64,000 bases of DNA from Sphingomonas sp. Y38-1Y. GTDB lineage: Bacteria; Pseudomonadota; Alphaproteobacteria; Sphingomonadales; Sphingomonadaceae. Both the position numbers and the translations under genes were made by a program. Shown here in pieces: positions 27,424 through 36,391 of the stretch. The stretch spans positions 1,240,001 to 1,304,000 of the forward strand of contig NZ_CP135916.1 in NCBI RefSeq assembly GCF_032391395.1, written 5' to 3'. Position 1 is the stretch's first letter; every line of letters begins with the position of its first letter. A model generated the notes under the pieces. That model was not told where the DNA came from. It worked only from the letters and a program-made list of their open reading frames with translations, and made no database searches.

Positions 27424-28938
27424 ATGAGTATCCCGTTAAACCCAGAACCCCGGCCGCTCGATCATCTGCCCTTGCTGGGCGCGATGGACGCGGCCGCGCT
27501 CCATGACAAGGGGGGCAGCTGGACCTATGCCGAGCTGGAGACGGCGGTCGGCGCCGCGGCGGCGTGGCTGGCGGCGCAGGGGCTTTCGCCCGGCGACCGG
27601 GTTGCAAGCTGGCTGGCGAAGACGCGCGCGGCGTGCGTGCTGCCGCTCGCCGCGGTGCGCGCGGGCCTCGTCCATGTCCCCGTCAATCCGCTGCTCAAGC
27701 GCGCTCAGGTCGCGCACATCCTGTCGGACAGCGGCGCGCAGTTGCTGATCGCGGGCGGTCCGCGGCTGGCGACGCTGGAGGCGGGCGACGTGCCGGCCGA
27801 TTGTTCGACGGTGGAGGAGGGCGCATTGCCGCTTGTCGGTGGGGGGCTGTCGCCGTCGGAGGCCGACCCGCAGTCGCTGGCGGCGATCCTCTATACGTCG
27901 GGCTCGACGGGCCGGCCCAAGGGGGTGATGCTCAGCCATGGGAACCTGTGGCTCGGCGCGATCAGCGTCGCGCATTATCTCGACATCGCGCCCGATGACC
28001 GCGTGCTCGGCGTGCTGCCGCTCAGCTTCGACTATGGCCAGAACCAGCTGCTTTCGAGCTGGGCGGCGGGGGCGAGCGTGATCCCGCTCGACTATCTGAC
28101 CGCGCGCGACGTCATCAAGGCGGTCGAGCGGTTCGGCGCGACCAGCCTGGCGGGCGTGCCCCCGCTGTGGGTGCAGTTGCTCGACGCCGATTGGCCGGCG
28201 GAGACCGCGGCGCGACTGCGGCGGCTGACCAATTCGGGTGGCGCGCTGACGCCGCGGCTGGTGCGCGGGCTTCGCGAGCGCTTTCCGGCGGCGCGGCTGT
28301 TCCCGATGTACGGCCTGACCGAGGCGTTTCGCTCGACCTTCCTCGATCCCGAGCTGGTCGACGCGCATCCCGACTCGATCGGCCGCGCGATTCCCTTTGC
28401 CGAGGTGTCGGTGGTGCGCGCCGATGGCAGCCGCGCCGATCCCGACGAACCGGGCGAGCTCGTCCATGCCGGCCCGCTGGTCGCGCGAGGATACTGGCAG
28501 GATCCGGAGCGCACCGCGATCCGCTTCAAGCCCGCACCCGCTTTCTCCGACTATCCCGGCATGGCGGTGTGGTCGGGCGACACCGTCGTCGCCGATGCGG
28601 CTGGGCTGCTCCGCTTCGTCGGGCGCGACGACGAGATGATCAAGTCGAGCGGCAACCGCATCAGCCCGACCGAGGTCGAGGAGGCGGTGCTGGCGGGCGG
28701 CGAGGCGGGCGAGGCGGTGGCGCTCGGCATCCCCGACGAGCGACTGGGCCAGGCGATCCTGGTCGTCGCCAGCGCCAAGGGCGACGCGGGCGAGGCGGAG
28801 GCGCGGCTGCGCGAACGGCTGAAGCGCGAGCTGCCCGGCTTCATGCAGCCGCATCGTTACGTCTGGCGCGACGCGTTGCCGCGCAACGCAAATGGCAAGC
28901 TCGACCGGTCGGGCCTCAAGGCGGAGATGCTGGCATGA
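27424..28938 (+). CDS. Acyl-CoA ligase (AMP-forming), exosortase A system-associated type
   Basis: A 504-residue ANL-superfamily ligase matching the exosortase A-associated ligase group (TIGR03098 type). AILYTSGSTGRPKGVMLSHG is the P-loop, MYGLTEAFRSTFLDP the A5 motif, WSGDTVV plus GRDDEMIKSSGNRISPTEVEE the hinge, and LPRNANGKLDRSGL carries the catalytic Lys. It likely activates a carboxylate for loading onto the neighbouring ACP. It is coupled to the decarboxylase gene (ATGA overlap). Confidence 0.9.
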   Translation: MSIPLNPEPRPLDHLPLLGAMDAAALHDKGGSWTYAELETAVGAAAAWLAAQGLSPGDRVASWLAKTRAACVLPLAAVRAGLVHVPVNPLLKRAQVAHILSDSGAQLLIAGGPRLATLEAGDVPADCSTVEEGALPLVGGGLSPSEADPQSLAAILYTSGSTGRPKGVMLSHGNLWLGAISVAHYLDIAPDDRVLGVLPLSFDYGQNQLLSSWAAGASVIPLDYLTARDVIKAVERFGATSLAGVPPLWVQLLDADWPAETAARLRRLTNSGGALTPRLVRGLRERFPAARLFPMYGLTEAFRSTFLDPELVDAHPDSIGRAIPFAEVSVVRADGSRADPDEPGELVHAGPLVARGYWQDPERTAIRFKPAPAFSDYPGMAVWSGDTVVADAAGLLRFVGRDDEMIKSSGNRISPTEVEEAVLAGGEAGEAVALGIPDERLGQAILVVASAKGDAGEAEARLRERLKRELPGFMQPHRYVWRDALPRNANGKLDRSGLKAEMLA

Positions 28939-30152
28939 AGCCGATGGGTCCGATCCCGCCGCATTTTGCGGGACGCGAAGCGCTGACGATCGCCGGCCAG
29001 GATGCCGAGCACTGGATCGCAAAGGCGGGCAACACGCCGCTGTTCGTCTATGACATAAGCGAGGTGCGCACGCGGCTGGCGCGGCTGCGCGCGGCGATGC
29101 CCGAGCGGCTCGACATCCATTATGCGATCAAGGCCAATCCGCACCCTGAGATGCTGGCGGCGATCGCGCCGCTGGTCGACGGGCTCGACGTTGCGTCCGG
29201 CGGCGAGCTGACCAAGGCGCTGGCGGTCAAGGAGGCCGGCGTCGTCAGCTTCGCCGGCCCCGGCAAGCGCGACGACGAGATCGAGGCGGCGATCCGGGCG
29301 GGGGCGACGCTCAACCTCGAATCGGAGGGCGAGGCGCGACGCGCGCTCGCCATCGCCGATCGATTGGCCGTGCGCGCGCGGCTGGCGGTGCGGGTCAATC
29401 CCGACTTCGACCTCAAAGGGTCGGGGATGAAGATGGGCGGGCGGCCGTCGCCCTTCGGTATCGACGCGGCTCGCGTGCCGGCGCTGGTGCGCGAGCTGAT
29501 CGCCGGCGGCGCGGACTGGCGCGGCTTCCACATCTATGCCGGGTCGCAGGCGCTGTCGGCGGCGGCGATCATCGAGACGCAGGCGGCGACGGTGGCGCTC
29601 GCGCGGCGGCTGGCGGACGAGGCGGGCGCGGTGCCGCCGCTGGTCAATCTGGGCGGCGGGTTCGGCATCCCCTATTTCGCGGGCGACGAGCCCGTCGACG
29701 TGGAAGCGGTCGGCGCGGCGCTGGGCGAGACGCTGGCGCGCGAGGGCGATCCGGGCACGGCTTACGCGATCGAGCTTGGGCGATGGATCGTCGGGGAGTG
29801 CGGCGTCTATCTGACGCGCGTTGTCGACGTGAAGGAGAGCCAGGGCGAGCGCTTCGTCGTCGTCGATGGCGGGCTTCACCATCAGCTGGCGGCGAGCGGC
29901 AATTTCGGCACGGTGGTGCGGCGGAACTATCCTATCGCGGTGGCGGGGCGGATGACCGGCGAGGGTCGGGAGGTTTCCGTCGTCGGCAGTCTCTGCACGC
30001 CGCTCGACCGGCTGGGCGACAAGGTCGGGCTGCCCGGTCCGGCGGTCGGCGACGTGATCGCGATCTTCCTTGCCGGCGCTTACGGCTTCACGGCCAGCCC
30101 GGGGCTGTTCCTCGGCCATCCAGAGGCGCGGGAGCTGGTGGTCGGCACCTGA
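28935..30152 (+). CDS. PLP-dependent decarboxylase, exosortase A system-associated type
   Basis: A 405-residue fold-type III PLP enzyme of the diaminopimelate/ornithine decarboxylase family (TIGR03099 type). Lys66 in HYAIKANPHPE binds PLP, LGGGFGIPYF is the phosphate loop, and the SLCTPLDRLG segment carries the partner-subunit Cys. Its product amine or amino acid may be used by the ligase/ACP system; the actual substrate is unknown. It is the last gene of the plus-strand half of the cluster. Confidence 0.9.
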   Translation: MKPMGPIPPHFAGREALTIAGQDAEHWIAKAGNTPLFVYDISEVRTRLARLRAAMPERLDIHYAIKANPHPEMLAAIAPLVDGLDVASGGELTKALAVKEAGVVSFAGPGKRDDEIEAAIRAGATLNLESEGEARRALAIADRLAVRARLAVRVNPDFDLKGSGMKMGGRPSPFGIDAARVPALVRELIAGGADWRGFHIYAGSQALSAAAIIETQAATVALARRLADEAGAVPPLVNLGGGFGIPYFAGDEPVDVEAVGAALGETLAREGDPGTAYAIELGRWIVGECGVYLTRVVDVKESQGERFVVVDGGLHHQLAASGNFGTVVRRNYPIAVAGRMTGEGREVSVVGSLCTPLDRLGDKVGLPGPAVGDVIAIFLAGAYGFTASPGLFLGHPEARELVVGT

Positions 30153-30204
30153 CGAAGCGCTGCCGCCTCCCGCAGATGAGGGCAGCGCGTCGACGGGCTG
30201 GCGT

Positions 30205-31362
30205 TCAGCCAGCCCGAAAGGTGAGGCCGGCCTTCTCCGCCAGACGGTCGCGCAGCGCGCCGCCCAGTAGCGCGGTCGGCGTCCACACGCCGCCCGCGCT
30301 TTCGGTCTCGCCGAGCAGCAGCGCCGTCTCCGCGATCATTTTCGACGTCGATCCGTAGCCCGGGTCCATGTCGCCGGTGACCACCGACTCGGCACGGTCG
30401 CCGTCGGGCATCTCGGCGATGAAGAGGAGGTCGTAGAAGCCCGCCTCGCGTTCCTCGCGCGTGGGGCCTTCGCCGGGCGCCGGGCCCTTGTCGCCGCCGA
30501 TCGGGTTGAGCTTGGCGATCGCCTCCGCCGCCGCCTTGCCGAGTTCGCCAAGGCCGGGCGCGATCATCATCTCGTCATACACGAAGTCGGTGCCGTATGC
30601 GTGTCCGGTCAGCGCGTTGGTGCGGTGGACGTTCTTGGTGTTGATCGTTGCCATGACGAAGGGCGCGACCCAGCCGCCGACGGCGGCGTCATATTCGGGG
30701 ATCATGCCCGACGGCTGCGAAGGCCCCTGGAAATCCGGCGTCAACGCAAAGGGGTTGACCATCAGTTTCAGGATGCCCGGCTCGCGCGCGGCGGCGGCCA
30801 TCGTTGCCTTGGCACTGGCGAAGGTGCCGCCAGAGAAGGTGCCCTGCATCTTGCGGATGCGACCCTTCACGCGCGGGGCGGGGCGGCCGAACTTGGCGCG
30901 CGCGCATTGCTGCACTTCCCAGACACCGAGGTCGAAGGGGATCGAATCGAACCCGCAGGAAAAGACGATCCGCGCGCCCGATGCCTTTGCATCGGCATCG
31001 TAGCGGTCGATCATCGCGCGCATCCACGCAGGCTCGCCGCACAGGTCGACATAGGAGGTGCCGGTGCTGGCACAGGCGGCGACCAGCGGCTCGCCATAGA
31101 GCTGATAGGGGCCGACGGTGGTCAGCACAACCTTGGTGCGCGCGCACATCGCCTTGAGCGCGGCAGGGTCCTCGGCATCGGCGGCGATCAGCGGCAGGTC
31201 GGCAGGAGCCCCGACCTCGCTGCGCGCGGCCTCGAGCTTCGTCAGCGAGCGGCCGGCCATCGCCCAGCGCGGGGCGGGTTCGCGCTTCGCCAGATATTCG
31301 GCGACGAGCTTGCCCGTATAGCCGGTGGCGCCATAGACGATGACGTCGAACTCGCGATCCAT
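30205..31362 (-). CDS. Saccharopine dehydrogenase-like (trans-acting enoyl reductase type) protein
   Basis: A 385-residue oxidoreductase with an N-terminal Rossmann fold (VIVYGATGYTGKLVAEYLA) and the family segments VVLTTVGPYQLYGEPLVAAC, GTSYVDLCGEPAWM and FSCGFDSIPFDLG. Mycobacterial relatives act as trans-acting enoyl reductases in lipid synthesis, so a lipid-related reduction is plausible; lysine metabolism is less likely. It lies 14 nt downstream of the ABC exporter gene on the same strand. Confidence 0.88.
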   Translation of the reverse strand: MDREFDVIVYGATGYTGKLVAEYLAKREPAPRWAMAGRSLTKLEAARSEVGAPADLPLIAADAEDPAALKAMCARTKVVLTTVGPYQLYGEPLVAACASTGTSYVDLCGEPAWMRAMIDRYDADAKASGARIVFSCGFDSIPFDLGVWEVQQCARAKFGRPAPRVKGRIRKMQGTFSGGTFASAKATMAAAAREPGILKLMVNPFALTPDFQGPSQPSGMIPEYDAAVGGWVAPFVMATINTKNVHRTNALTGHAYGTDFVYDEMMIAPGLGELGKAAAEAIAKLNPIGGDKGPAPGEGPTREEREAGFYDLLFIAEMPDGDRAESVVTGDMDPGYGSTSKMIAETALLLGETESAGGVWTPTALLGGALRDRLAEKAGLTFRAG

Positions 31363-31376
31363 GTGGCTCTCCCAGA

Positions 31377-33161
31377 TCAGTTTCGTTCTGCAACCTCGTT
31401 GAATTGCAGCGCCGCGAGCCGCGCGTAAAGCCCGCTTCGCGCGGCAAGCTCGGCATGGGTGCCGGTTTCGACGATCCGGCCGGCTTCCATGACGACGATG
31501 CGGTCGGCGTTGCGGACGGTCGCCAGGCGGTGTGCGATGACGAGCGTGGTGCGGCTTTCCATCAGCCGTTCGAGCGCGTCCTGCACTAGCCGCTCGCTCT
31601 CCGCATCCAAGGCGGAGGTCGCCTCGTCGAGGAGCAGGATGGGCGCGTCGCGAAGCAGCGCGCGGGCGATCGCGACGCGCTGGCGCTGGCCGCCCGACAG
31701 ACGTGCGCCGCCCTCGCCCAGAAACGTGTCGAGGCCCTGCGGCAGCTCGCGAAGGAAGGTGGCGGCATTGGCCGCTTCCGCTGCGGCCCAGATCGCCTCG
31801 TCACTCGCGTTCCAGTGGCCATAGCGCAGATTGTCGCGGGCGGAGGCGGCGAAGATCACCGTTTCCTGCGGCACCATGGCGATGCGGGCGCGGACGTCCT
31901 CCGGATCGGCGCGGTGGACGGGGACGCCGTCGATCCGCACCTCGCCAACCTGCGGATCGTAGAAACGCTCGGCGAGCTGGAACAAGGTCGACTTGCCCGC
32001 GCCTGAGGGGCCGACGACGGCGACGGTCTCACCCGGTGCGACGTCGAGCGTGAAGTCGTCGAGCGCGGCGACCTCCAGCCGCGTTGGATAGCGGAACTCG
32101 ACCCGGTCGAAGGTGATGCGACCCTGTGGCGGCACCGGAAGCGGCACGGGATTGGCGGGCGCGGCGATGTCGGGCGTCTCGGCCAGCAGTTCGGCCAGCC
32201 GCGCGGCGGCACCGGACGCGCGCAGAAGGTCGCCATACACCTCGATCAGCGCGCCGAACGCGCCGGTGACGAGGCCCGCGGTCAGCACGAACGCGGTGAT
32301 CGAGCCGCCGGTCGTACGGCCGGAGGCGACGTCGGCGACCGCTTCCCAGATGATAAGCGTGACCGCGCCGAACAGCAGCGAGATGACGAGCGCGGTCATC
32401 AGCGCGCGGGTGCCGAACCGCGCCTTGGCGGTCGCGAAGCCGCGATCGACCGCGGCGGCGAAGCGATCGGCCTCTCGCCGTTCCTGCCCGAACGCCTGGA
32501 CGATCTTCATCGCGCCGAGCGTCTCGTTCGCGGTCGCGCCGATTTCCGCCACGCGGTCCTGGCTCGACCGCGACAGGCGTCGCACCCGGCTGCCGAGCGC
32601 CACCATCGGCGCGACGATCAGCGGCAGGCCGAGGATCAGATAGCCCGCGATCTTGGGGCTCAATGCGAAGAGATAGATCGTGCCGCCGACGCCGACGAGC
32701 AGGTTGCGAAGCGCGATCGAGACGGTGGAGCCGACGATCTGTTCGACGATTGCGGTGTCGGCGGTCAGGCGGCTGGCGATCTCCGACGGGCGGTTCTCCT
32801 CGAACCAGCGCGGCGCGAGGCGAAGGAGGTTGCGCTGGACCGCGACGCGCATGTCGGCGACGGTCCGCTCGGCCAGCCAGGAAACGAACCAGAAGCGCGC
32901 CGCGGTCGCCACGGCGAGCACGCCGACGACCATCAGCAGCCGATGGAAATAGGGCGCGATCGCCGCCGCATCGCCGCCAGCAAAGCCGTTGTCCACGACG
33001 AGCTGGAAGGTGCGCGGGATATAGAGCGTCGCGGTCGCTGCGACGATCAGCGCGAGCACCGCCGCGGCCAGTTGCAGCGGATAGGCCCGCGTGAAACGCC
33101 AGACGACGAGCAGGTTCGAAAGCTTGCGCGGGGGCGGGGCGGGCGGGGCAGCTTGGGCCAT
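31377..33161 (-). CDS. ABC exporter, fused permease and ATPase
   Basis: A 594-residue half-size ABC exporter. The N-terminal six-helix permease (~25-320) contains the ENRPSEIASRLTADTAIVEQIVGS coupling region. The ATPase has Walker A VGPSGAGKSTLFQLA, Q-loop VPQETVIFA, signature ARLSGGQRQRVAIARAL, Walker B ILLLDEATSALDAESE and the switch His in IAHRLATV, all intact. It likely works as a homodimer in the inner membrane exporting a lipid, peptide or drug. The start at 33161 gives a short cytoplasmic leader; a long upstream in-frame extension runs into the cysK region and is rejected. Confidence 0.95.
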   Translation of the reverse strand: MAQAAPPAPPPRKLSNLLVVWRFTRAYPLQLAAAVLALIVAATATLYIPRTFQLVVDNGFAGGDAAAIAPYFHRLLMVVGVLAVATAARFWFVSWLAERTVADMRVAVQRNLLRLAPRWFEENRPSEIASRLTADTAIVEQIVGSTVSIALRNLLVGVGGTIYLFALSPKIAGYLILGLPLIVAPMVALGSRVRRLSRSSQDRVAEIGATANETLGAMKIVQAFGQERREADRFAAAVDRGFATAKARFGTRALMTALVISLLFGAVTLIIWEAVADVASGRTTGGSITAFVLTAGLVTGAFGALIEVYGDLLRASGAAARLAELLAETPDIAAPANPVPLPVPPQGRITFDRVEFRYPTRLEVAALDDFTLDVAPGETVAVVGPSGAGKSTLFQLAERFYDPQVGEVRIDGVPVHRADPEDVRARIAMVPQETVIFAASARDNLRYGHWNASDEAIWAAAEAANAATFLRELPQGLDTFLGEGGARLSGGQRQRVAIARALLRDAPILLLDEATSALDAESERLVQDALERLMESRTTLVIAHRLATVRNADRIVVMEAGRIVETGTHAELAARSGLYARLAALQFNEVAERN

Positions 33162-33267
33162 GGCGCGCGACCTAGCGCGAAGCGGGCCCAGGGGAAAGGC
33201 GGGCGATTGTCCCGGCCCAAGCGATGGTTGCTTGGCGGGGCGGCGGGCCGGCCCTATCTCCCGCCCC

Positions 33268-34239
33268 ATGCACACCGCCACCGACACGATCGCGCTTATC
33301 GGCAACACCCCGCTCGTCCGCCTTGCCGGCCCGAGCGAAGCGGCCGGCGCCGAGATCTTCGCCAAGTGCGAGTTCGCCAATCCCGGCGCCAGCGTGAAGG
33401 ACCGCGCCGCGCGCTTCATCGTCGAGGATGCCGAGGAGAAGGGGCTGATCCAGCCCGGCGGCACGATCGTCGAGGGGACGGCGGGCAATACCGGCATCGG
33501 CCTCGCGCTGGTCGCCAATGCCAAGGGCTACAAGACGATCATCGTCATGCCGGAGACGCAGAGCCGCGAGAAGATGGACACGCTGCGCGCGTTGGGCGCC
33601 GAGCTCGTGCTGGTGCCGGCCGCGCCCTATTCGAACCCCGGCCATTTCGTCCACACCAGCCGCCGCATCGCCGAGGAGACGGCAAATGCGATCTGGGCGA
33701 ACCAGTTCGACAACATCGCCAATCGCCGCGCGCACATCGTCGGCACCGCGCCCGAGATCTGGGAGCAGATGGAGGGGCGCGTCGACGGCTTCACCTGTGC
33801 GGTGGGCACGGGCGGGACGCTGGCCGGCGTCGCGCTGGGGCTGAAGGAGAAGGACGCGAATGTCCGCATCGCGCTCAGCGATCCGCACGGCGCCGCGCTC
33901 TACGAATATTACGCGCATGGCGAGCTGAAGGCGGAGGGATCGTCGGTTGCCGAAGGGATCGGACAGGGGCGGATCACCGCCAATCTGGAGGGCGCGCCGA
34001 TCGACACCCAGTACCGCATTTCCGATGCCGAGGGGTATGAATGGGTCCGCCGGCTGCTCGACGAGGAGGGGCTGTGCCTGGGGCTGTCGTCGGGGATCAA
34101 CGTCGCTGGGGCAGTGCGGCTGGCGCGTGAGATCGGGCCGGGATCGCGCGTGGCGACAATCCTGTGCGATACCGGGTTCCGGTATCTGTCGACGCTGTAC
34201 AATCAGGAGTGGCTGGCGGCGAAGGGGTTGGCGGCCTGA
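33268..34239 (+). CDS. cysK: Cysteine synthase A
   Basis: A 323-residue PLP enzyme forming cysteine from O-acetylserine and sulfide. LIGNTPLVRL opens the fold, NPGASVKDRAARFIVEDAE contains the PLP Lys, GTAGNTGIGLALVANAKGYK is the substrate loop, and VGTGGTLAGVALGLKEK binds phosphate. The start at 33268 fits the family; an upstream in-frame ATG lies within the divergent ABC gene. An inverted repeat follows the stop. Confidence 0.96.
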   Translation: MHTATDTIALIGNTPLVRLAGPSEAAGAEIFAKCEFANPGASVKDRAARFIVEDAEEKGLIQPGGTIVEGTAGNTGIGLALVANAKGYKTIIVMPETQSREKMDTLRALGAELVLVPAAPYSNPGHFVHTSRRIAEETANAIWANQFDNIANRRAHIVGTAPEIWEQMEGRVDGFTCAVGTGGTLAGVALGLKEKDANVRIALSDPHGAALYEYYAHGELKAEGSSVAEGIGQGRITANLEGAPIDTQYRISDAEGYEWVRRLLDEEGLCLGLSSGINVAGAVRLAREIGPGSRVATILCDTGFRYLSTLYNQEWLAAKGLAA

Positions 34240-34259
34240 CGGGCGACCGATGATCCTTC

Positions 34260-34393
34260 TTGTACCCCGGCGAAGGCCGGGGTCCAGTTACGGCGCGGTT
34301 GTTGTCTGGCGGGCCGTTGTTCGGGCCCGGGCAAGCGTAGCGCTACCTCACGTCGGACGTCACAACTGGACCCCGGCCTTCGCCGGGGTACAA
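34260..34393. repeat. Inverted intergenic repeat (family D, ACCCCGGCGAAGGCCGGGGT type)
   Basis: 30-nt arms at 34260-34289 and 34364-34393 are perfect reverse complements, each itself able to fold through GGCGAAGGCC. They surround 74 nt without a gene. A single diverged arm of the same type is at ~52735-52757. Confidence 0.9.
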
Positions 34394-34400
34394 TTTAACT

Positions 34401-34853
34401 TCAATGCACCCGCGCTTCGCCTTCGCCAGCAGCGCGGGGCAGGCCATTCGCCTTGCAGACCGACGTCGCCTCGAAGCTCGCGATCCGCCAATGGTCGGTG
34501 CGGCGCATCAGGATGATGCAGTCCGCCGACGCGACGGGATCGCAGTTCATGCAGTCGCGCACGGTCAGCAGCGCGCGAACCTTCATCTCGCGTCCGCTGG
34601 CGGCGCGGTCGACGATGATGTTGGTGAAGTGGTGCCGCGAATTGCCGCCGAATCGCGACTGCAGATCCTCGGGAAGGCGCATGATCGCGGCACGCCCTTC
34701 CAGCGTTTCCATCCCTGGCTTGGCGAAGTGCGCGTCGATGGTGAAGAGCTGCTCCCACTCGGCCATGTCGACATGGTCGAGCGACCAGCAATAGCGGCTC
34801 AGCACCTCGTGCAGTTCCAGCTTGGTGACGGGATCGACGCTCGACAGGCCCAT
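34401..34853 (-). CDS. SnoaL-like (NTF2-fold) protein
   Basis: A 150-residue protein of the nuclear-transport-factor-2/SnoaL-4 fold. LHEVLSRYCWSLDHVDMAEWEQLFTIDAHF is the helical entry with aromatic dimer contacts, and RHHFTNIIVD and YWRIASFEATS-like strands build the cone. Members include polyketide cyclases, ring-hydroxylating dioxygenase beta subunits and dehydratases; the reaction here is unknown. The ATG at 34853 follows a ribosome-binding GGAGAG; a palindrome at 34874-34889 sits in its promoter region. Confidence 0.82.
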   Translation of the reverse strand: MGLSSVDPVTKLELHEVLSRYCWSLDHVDMAEWEQLFTIDAHFAKPGMETLEGRAAIMRLPEDLQSRFGGNSRHHFTNIIVDRAASGREMKVRALLTVRDCMNCDPVASADCIILMRRTDHWRIASFEATSVCKANGLPRAAGEGEARVH

Positions 34854-34873
34854 GACAACTCTCCGACGCTTCT

Positions 34874-34889
34874 GTTTGGTATAACAAAC
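34874..34889 (-). promoter_or_regulatory. Palindromic operator-like site over a -10 element
   Basis: GTTTG-GTATAA-CAAAC is an inverted repeat with a 6-nt AT-rich centre, unusual in this GC-rich DNA. On the minus strand the centre reads TTATAC, a plausible -10 box for the SnoaL-like gene, so a bound repressor would occlude it. No TetR- or MarR-type regulator gene is adjacent. Confidence 0.45.
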
Positions 34890-34921
34890 CATGAGCGCCG
34901 GGTCGGTTGCAAGACTGGAAT

Positions 34922-35146
34922 CTAAGTTCCGGTTCCTCGGCCCGTTTTCGCCTGAAGCGCGTCGATCGCCTTGGACGCGTCCGCCTTGGTCAGCGACTCG
35001 TCGAACGTCTCGCCCGCTTCTTCGCTCAGCGTCTTGAGGTAGCTCGCCTGCGCGCCGGTCATCGGTTCGTCGCCGGTCGTCCAGTCGTCGGGATCCTTCT
35101 CGGCATTGGAGAAGGGTTCGGTCTTGGGATTGTGCGTGTCGGCCAC
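34922..35146 (-). CDS. DUF3072 family small protein, stress promoter
   Basis: A 74-residue hydrophilic protein containing NAEKDPDDWTTGDEPMTGAQ and SYLKTLSEEAGETFDESLTKADAS, the DUF3072 pattern. Its function is unknown. GTG at 35146 is chosen because AAGGAG lies 8 nt before it; an upstream ATG at 35188 would overlap the promoter. An exact EcfG promoter at 35171-35196 indicates general-stress control. Confidence 0.85.
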   Translation of the reverse strand: MADTHNPKTEPFSNAEKDPDDWTTGDEPMTGAQASYLKTLSEEAGETFDESLTKADASKAIDALQAKTGRGTGT

Positions 35147-35170
35147 GGCAAAGTCTCCTTCGCCGCGGCC

Positions 35171-35196
35171 AACGCATGATGTTCTCAATGTGTTCC
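35171..35196 (-). promoter_or_regulatory. EcfG-type general stress promoter (minus strand)
   Basis: On the minus strand GGAAC (35196-35192), 17 nt, CGTT (35174-35171) matches the EcfG consensus exactly, 25 nt before the GTG of the DUF3072 gene. It lies in the short gap after the ald stop. Confidence 0.8.
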
Positions 35197-35198
35197 GC

Positions 35199-36305
35199 TC
35201 AGGCGGCCCAGGCCTGGAACGGCAGGCCGAGATCGTCGGCGACCGCCTTGAACGCGATGTTGCCCTTGTAGACGTTGAGACCGTTGGCGAGGTGGCGATC
35301 GGCCTTCATCGCCGCTTCCGCGCCCAGGTTGGCGAGGCGGAGGGCGAAGGGGAGCGTCGCATTGTTGAGCGCGAAGGCGCTGGTGCGCGCGACCGCGCCC
35401 GGCATGTTGGCGACGCAATAGTGGATCACGCCGTCCACCTCGAACACCGGGTCCTCATGGGTGGTGGCATGGCTCGTCTCGAAACAGCCGCCCTGGTCGA
35501 TGGCGATGTCGACCATCACCGAGCCGCGCTTCATCGTCTTGACCATCTCGCGCGTGACGAGCTTGGGCGCGGCGGCACCGGGGACGAGCACCGCGCCGAT
35601 GACGAGGTGCGCGTTCTTCACCGCGGCTGCGATCGCCGCCTTCGATGCGTAGGCGGTCTTGATCTGGCTCGAAAAGAACATGTCGAGCTCGGCCAGGCGG
35701 TCGTTGTTGATGTCGTAGATGGTGACGTCGGCGCGCATGCCGACCGCCATCTGCGCGGCGTTGACGCCCGACACGCCGCCGCCGAGGATCGCGACCCGCG
35801 CCGGCGCGACGCCGGGCACGCCGCCCAGCAGCACGCCGCGGCCGCCCTGTTCCTTCTCCAGATAGTGCGCGCCGACCTGGACCGACATGCGGCCAGCGAC
35901 TTCGCTCATCGGCTTGAGCAGCGGCAGACTGCGCGAGTCGCTGGTGACGGTCTCGTACGCGATGCAGGTTGCGCCCGACTTCATCAGCCCCTCGGCCTGC
36001 GGCTTGTCGGCGGCGAGGTGGAGATAGGTGAAGAGCGTGTGGCGCGGCTCGAGCATCGCGATCTCGCTGGCCTGCGGCTCCTTGACCTTCACGATCATGT
36101 CGCTCTGCGCGAAGACTTCCGCCGCAGTGGCGACGATGCGCGCGCCGGCGGCGACGTAATCGTCATCTTCGAAATCGATGCCGCCGCCTGCCTTGGTCTC
36201 GACCACGACCTCATGGCCCGCAGCGACGAGCTCGGCGACCGATGGCGGGGTCAGGCCGACGCGATATTCGTGGTTCTTGATTTCCTTGGGCACGCCGATC
36301 CGCAT
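35199..36305 (-). CDS. ald: Alanine dehydrogenase
   Basis: A 368-residue NAD-dependent enzyme interconverting alanine and pyruvate plus ammonia. MRIGVPKEIKNHEYRVGLTP (substrate Arg), VKVKEPQASE (Lys), HTLFTYLHLA (catalytic His), ILGGGVSGVNAAQMAVGM (NAD-binding) and DQGGCFETSHATTH are all present. The length is standard. It is divergent from an Lrp/AsnC regulator 128 bp away, with a 20-bp palindrome just upstream of the start, suggesting amino-acid-responsive control. Confidence 0.97.
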   Translation of the reverse strand: MRIGVPKEIKNHEYRVGLTPPSVAELVAAGHEVVVETKAGGGIDFEDDDYVAAGARIVATAAEVFAQSDMIVKVKEPQASEIAMLEPRHTLFTYLHLAADKPQAEGLMKSGATCIAYETVTSDSRSLPLLKPMSEVAGRMSVQVGAHYLEKEQGGRGVLLGGVPGVAPARVAILGGGVSGVNAAQMAVGMRADVTIYDINNDRLAELDMFFSSQIKTAYASKAAIAAAVKNAHLVIGAVLVPGAAAPKLVTREMVKTMKRGSVMVDIAIDQGGCFETSHATTHEDPVFEVDGVIHYCVANMPGAVARTSAFALNNATLPFALRLANLGAEAAMKADRHLANGLNVYKGNIAFKAVADDLGLPFQAWAA

Positions 36306-36320
36306 CGTCCATCTCCTGAT

Positions 36321-36340
36321 CTAGTATCGTCCGATACTAG
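36321..36340. promoter_or_regulatory. Perfect palindrome upstream of ald
   Basis: CTAGTATCG-TC-CGATACTAG is a perfect 9-bp inverted repeat starting 15 bp before the ald start codon. Its position and AT content suggest an operator, most simply for the divergently encoded Lrp-type regulator. Confidence 0.6.
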
Positions 36341-36391
36341 CATCGTTGGGCCGTGAATTGTGTGCAAAGGTGCCGGCGAGGGGTGCGTTTG

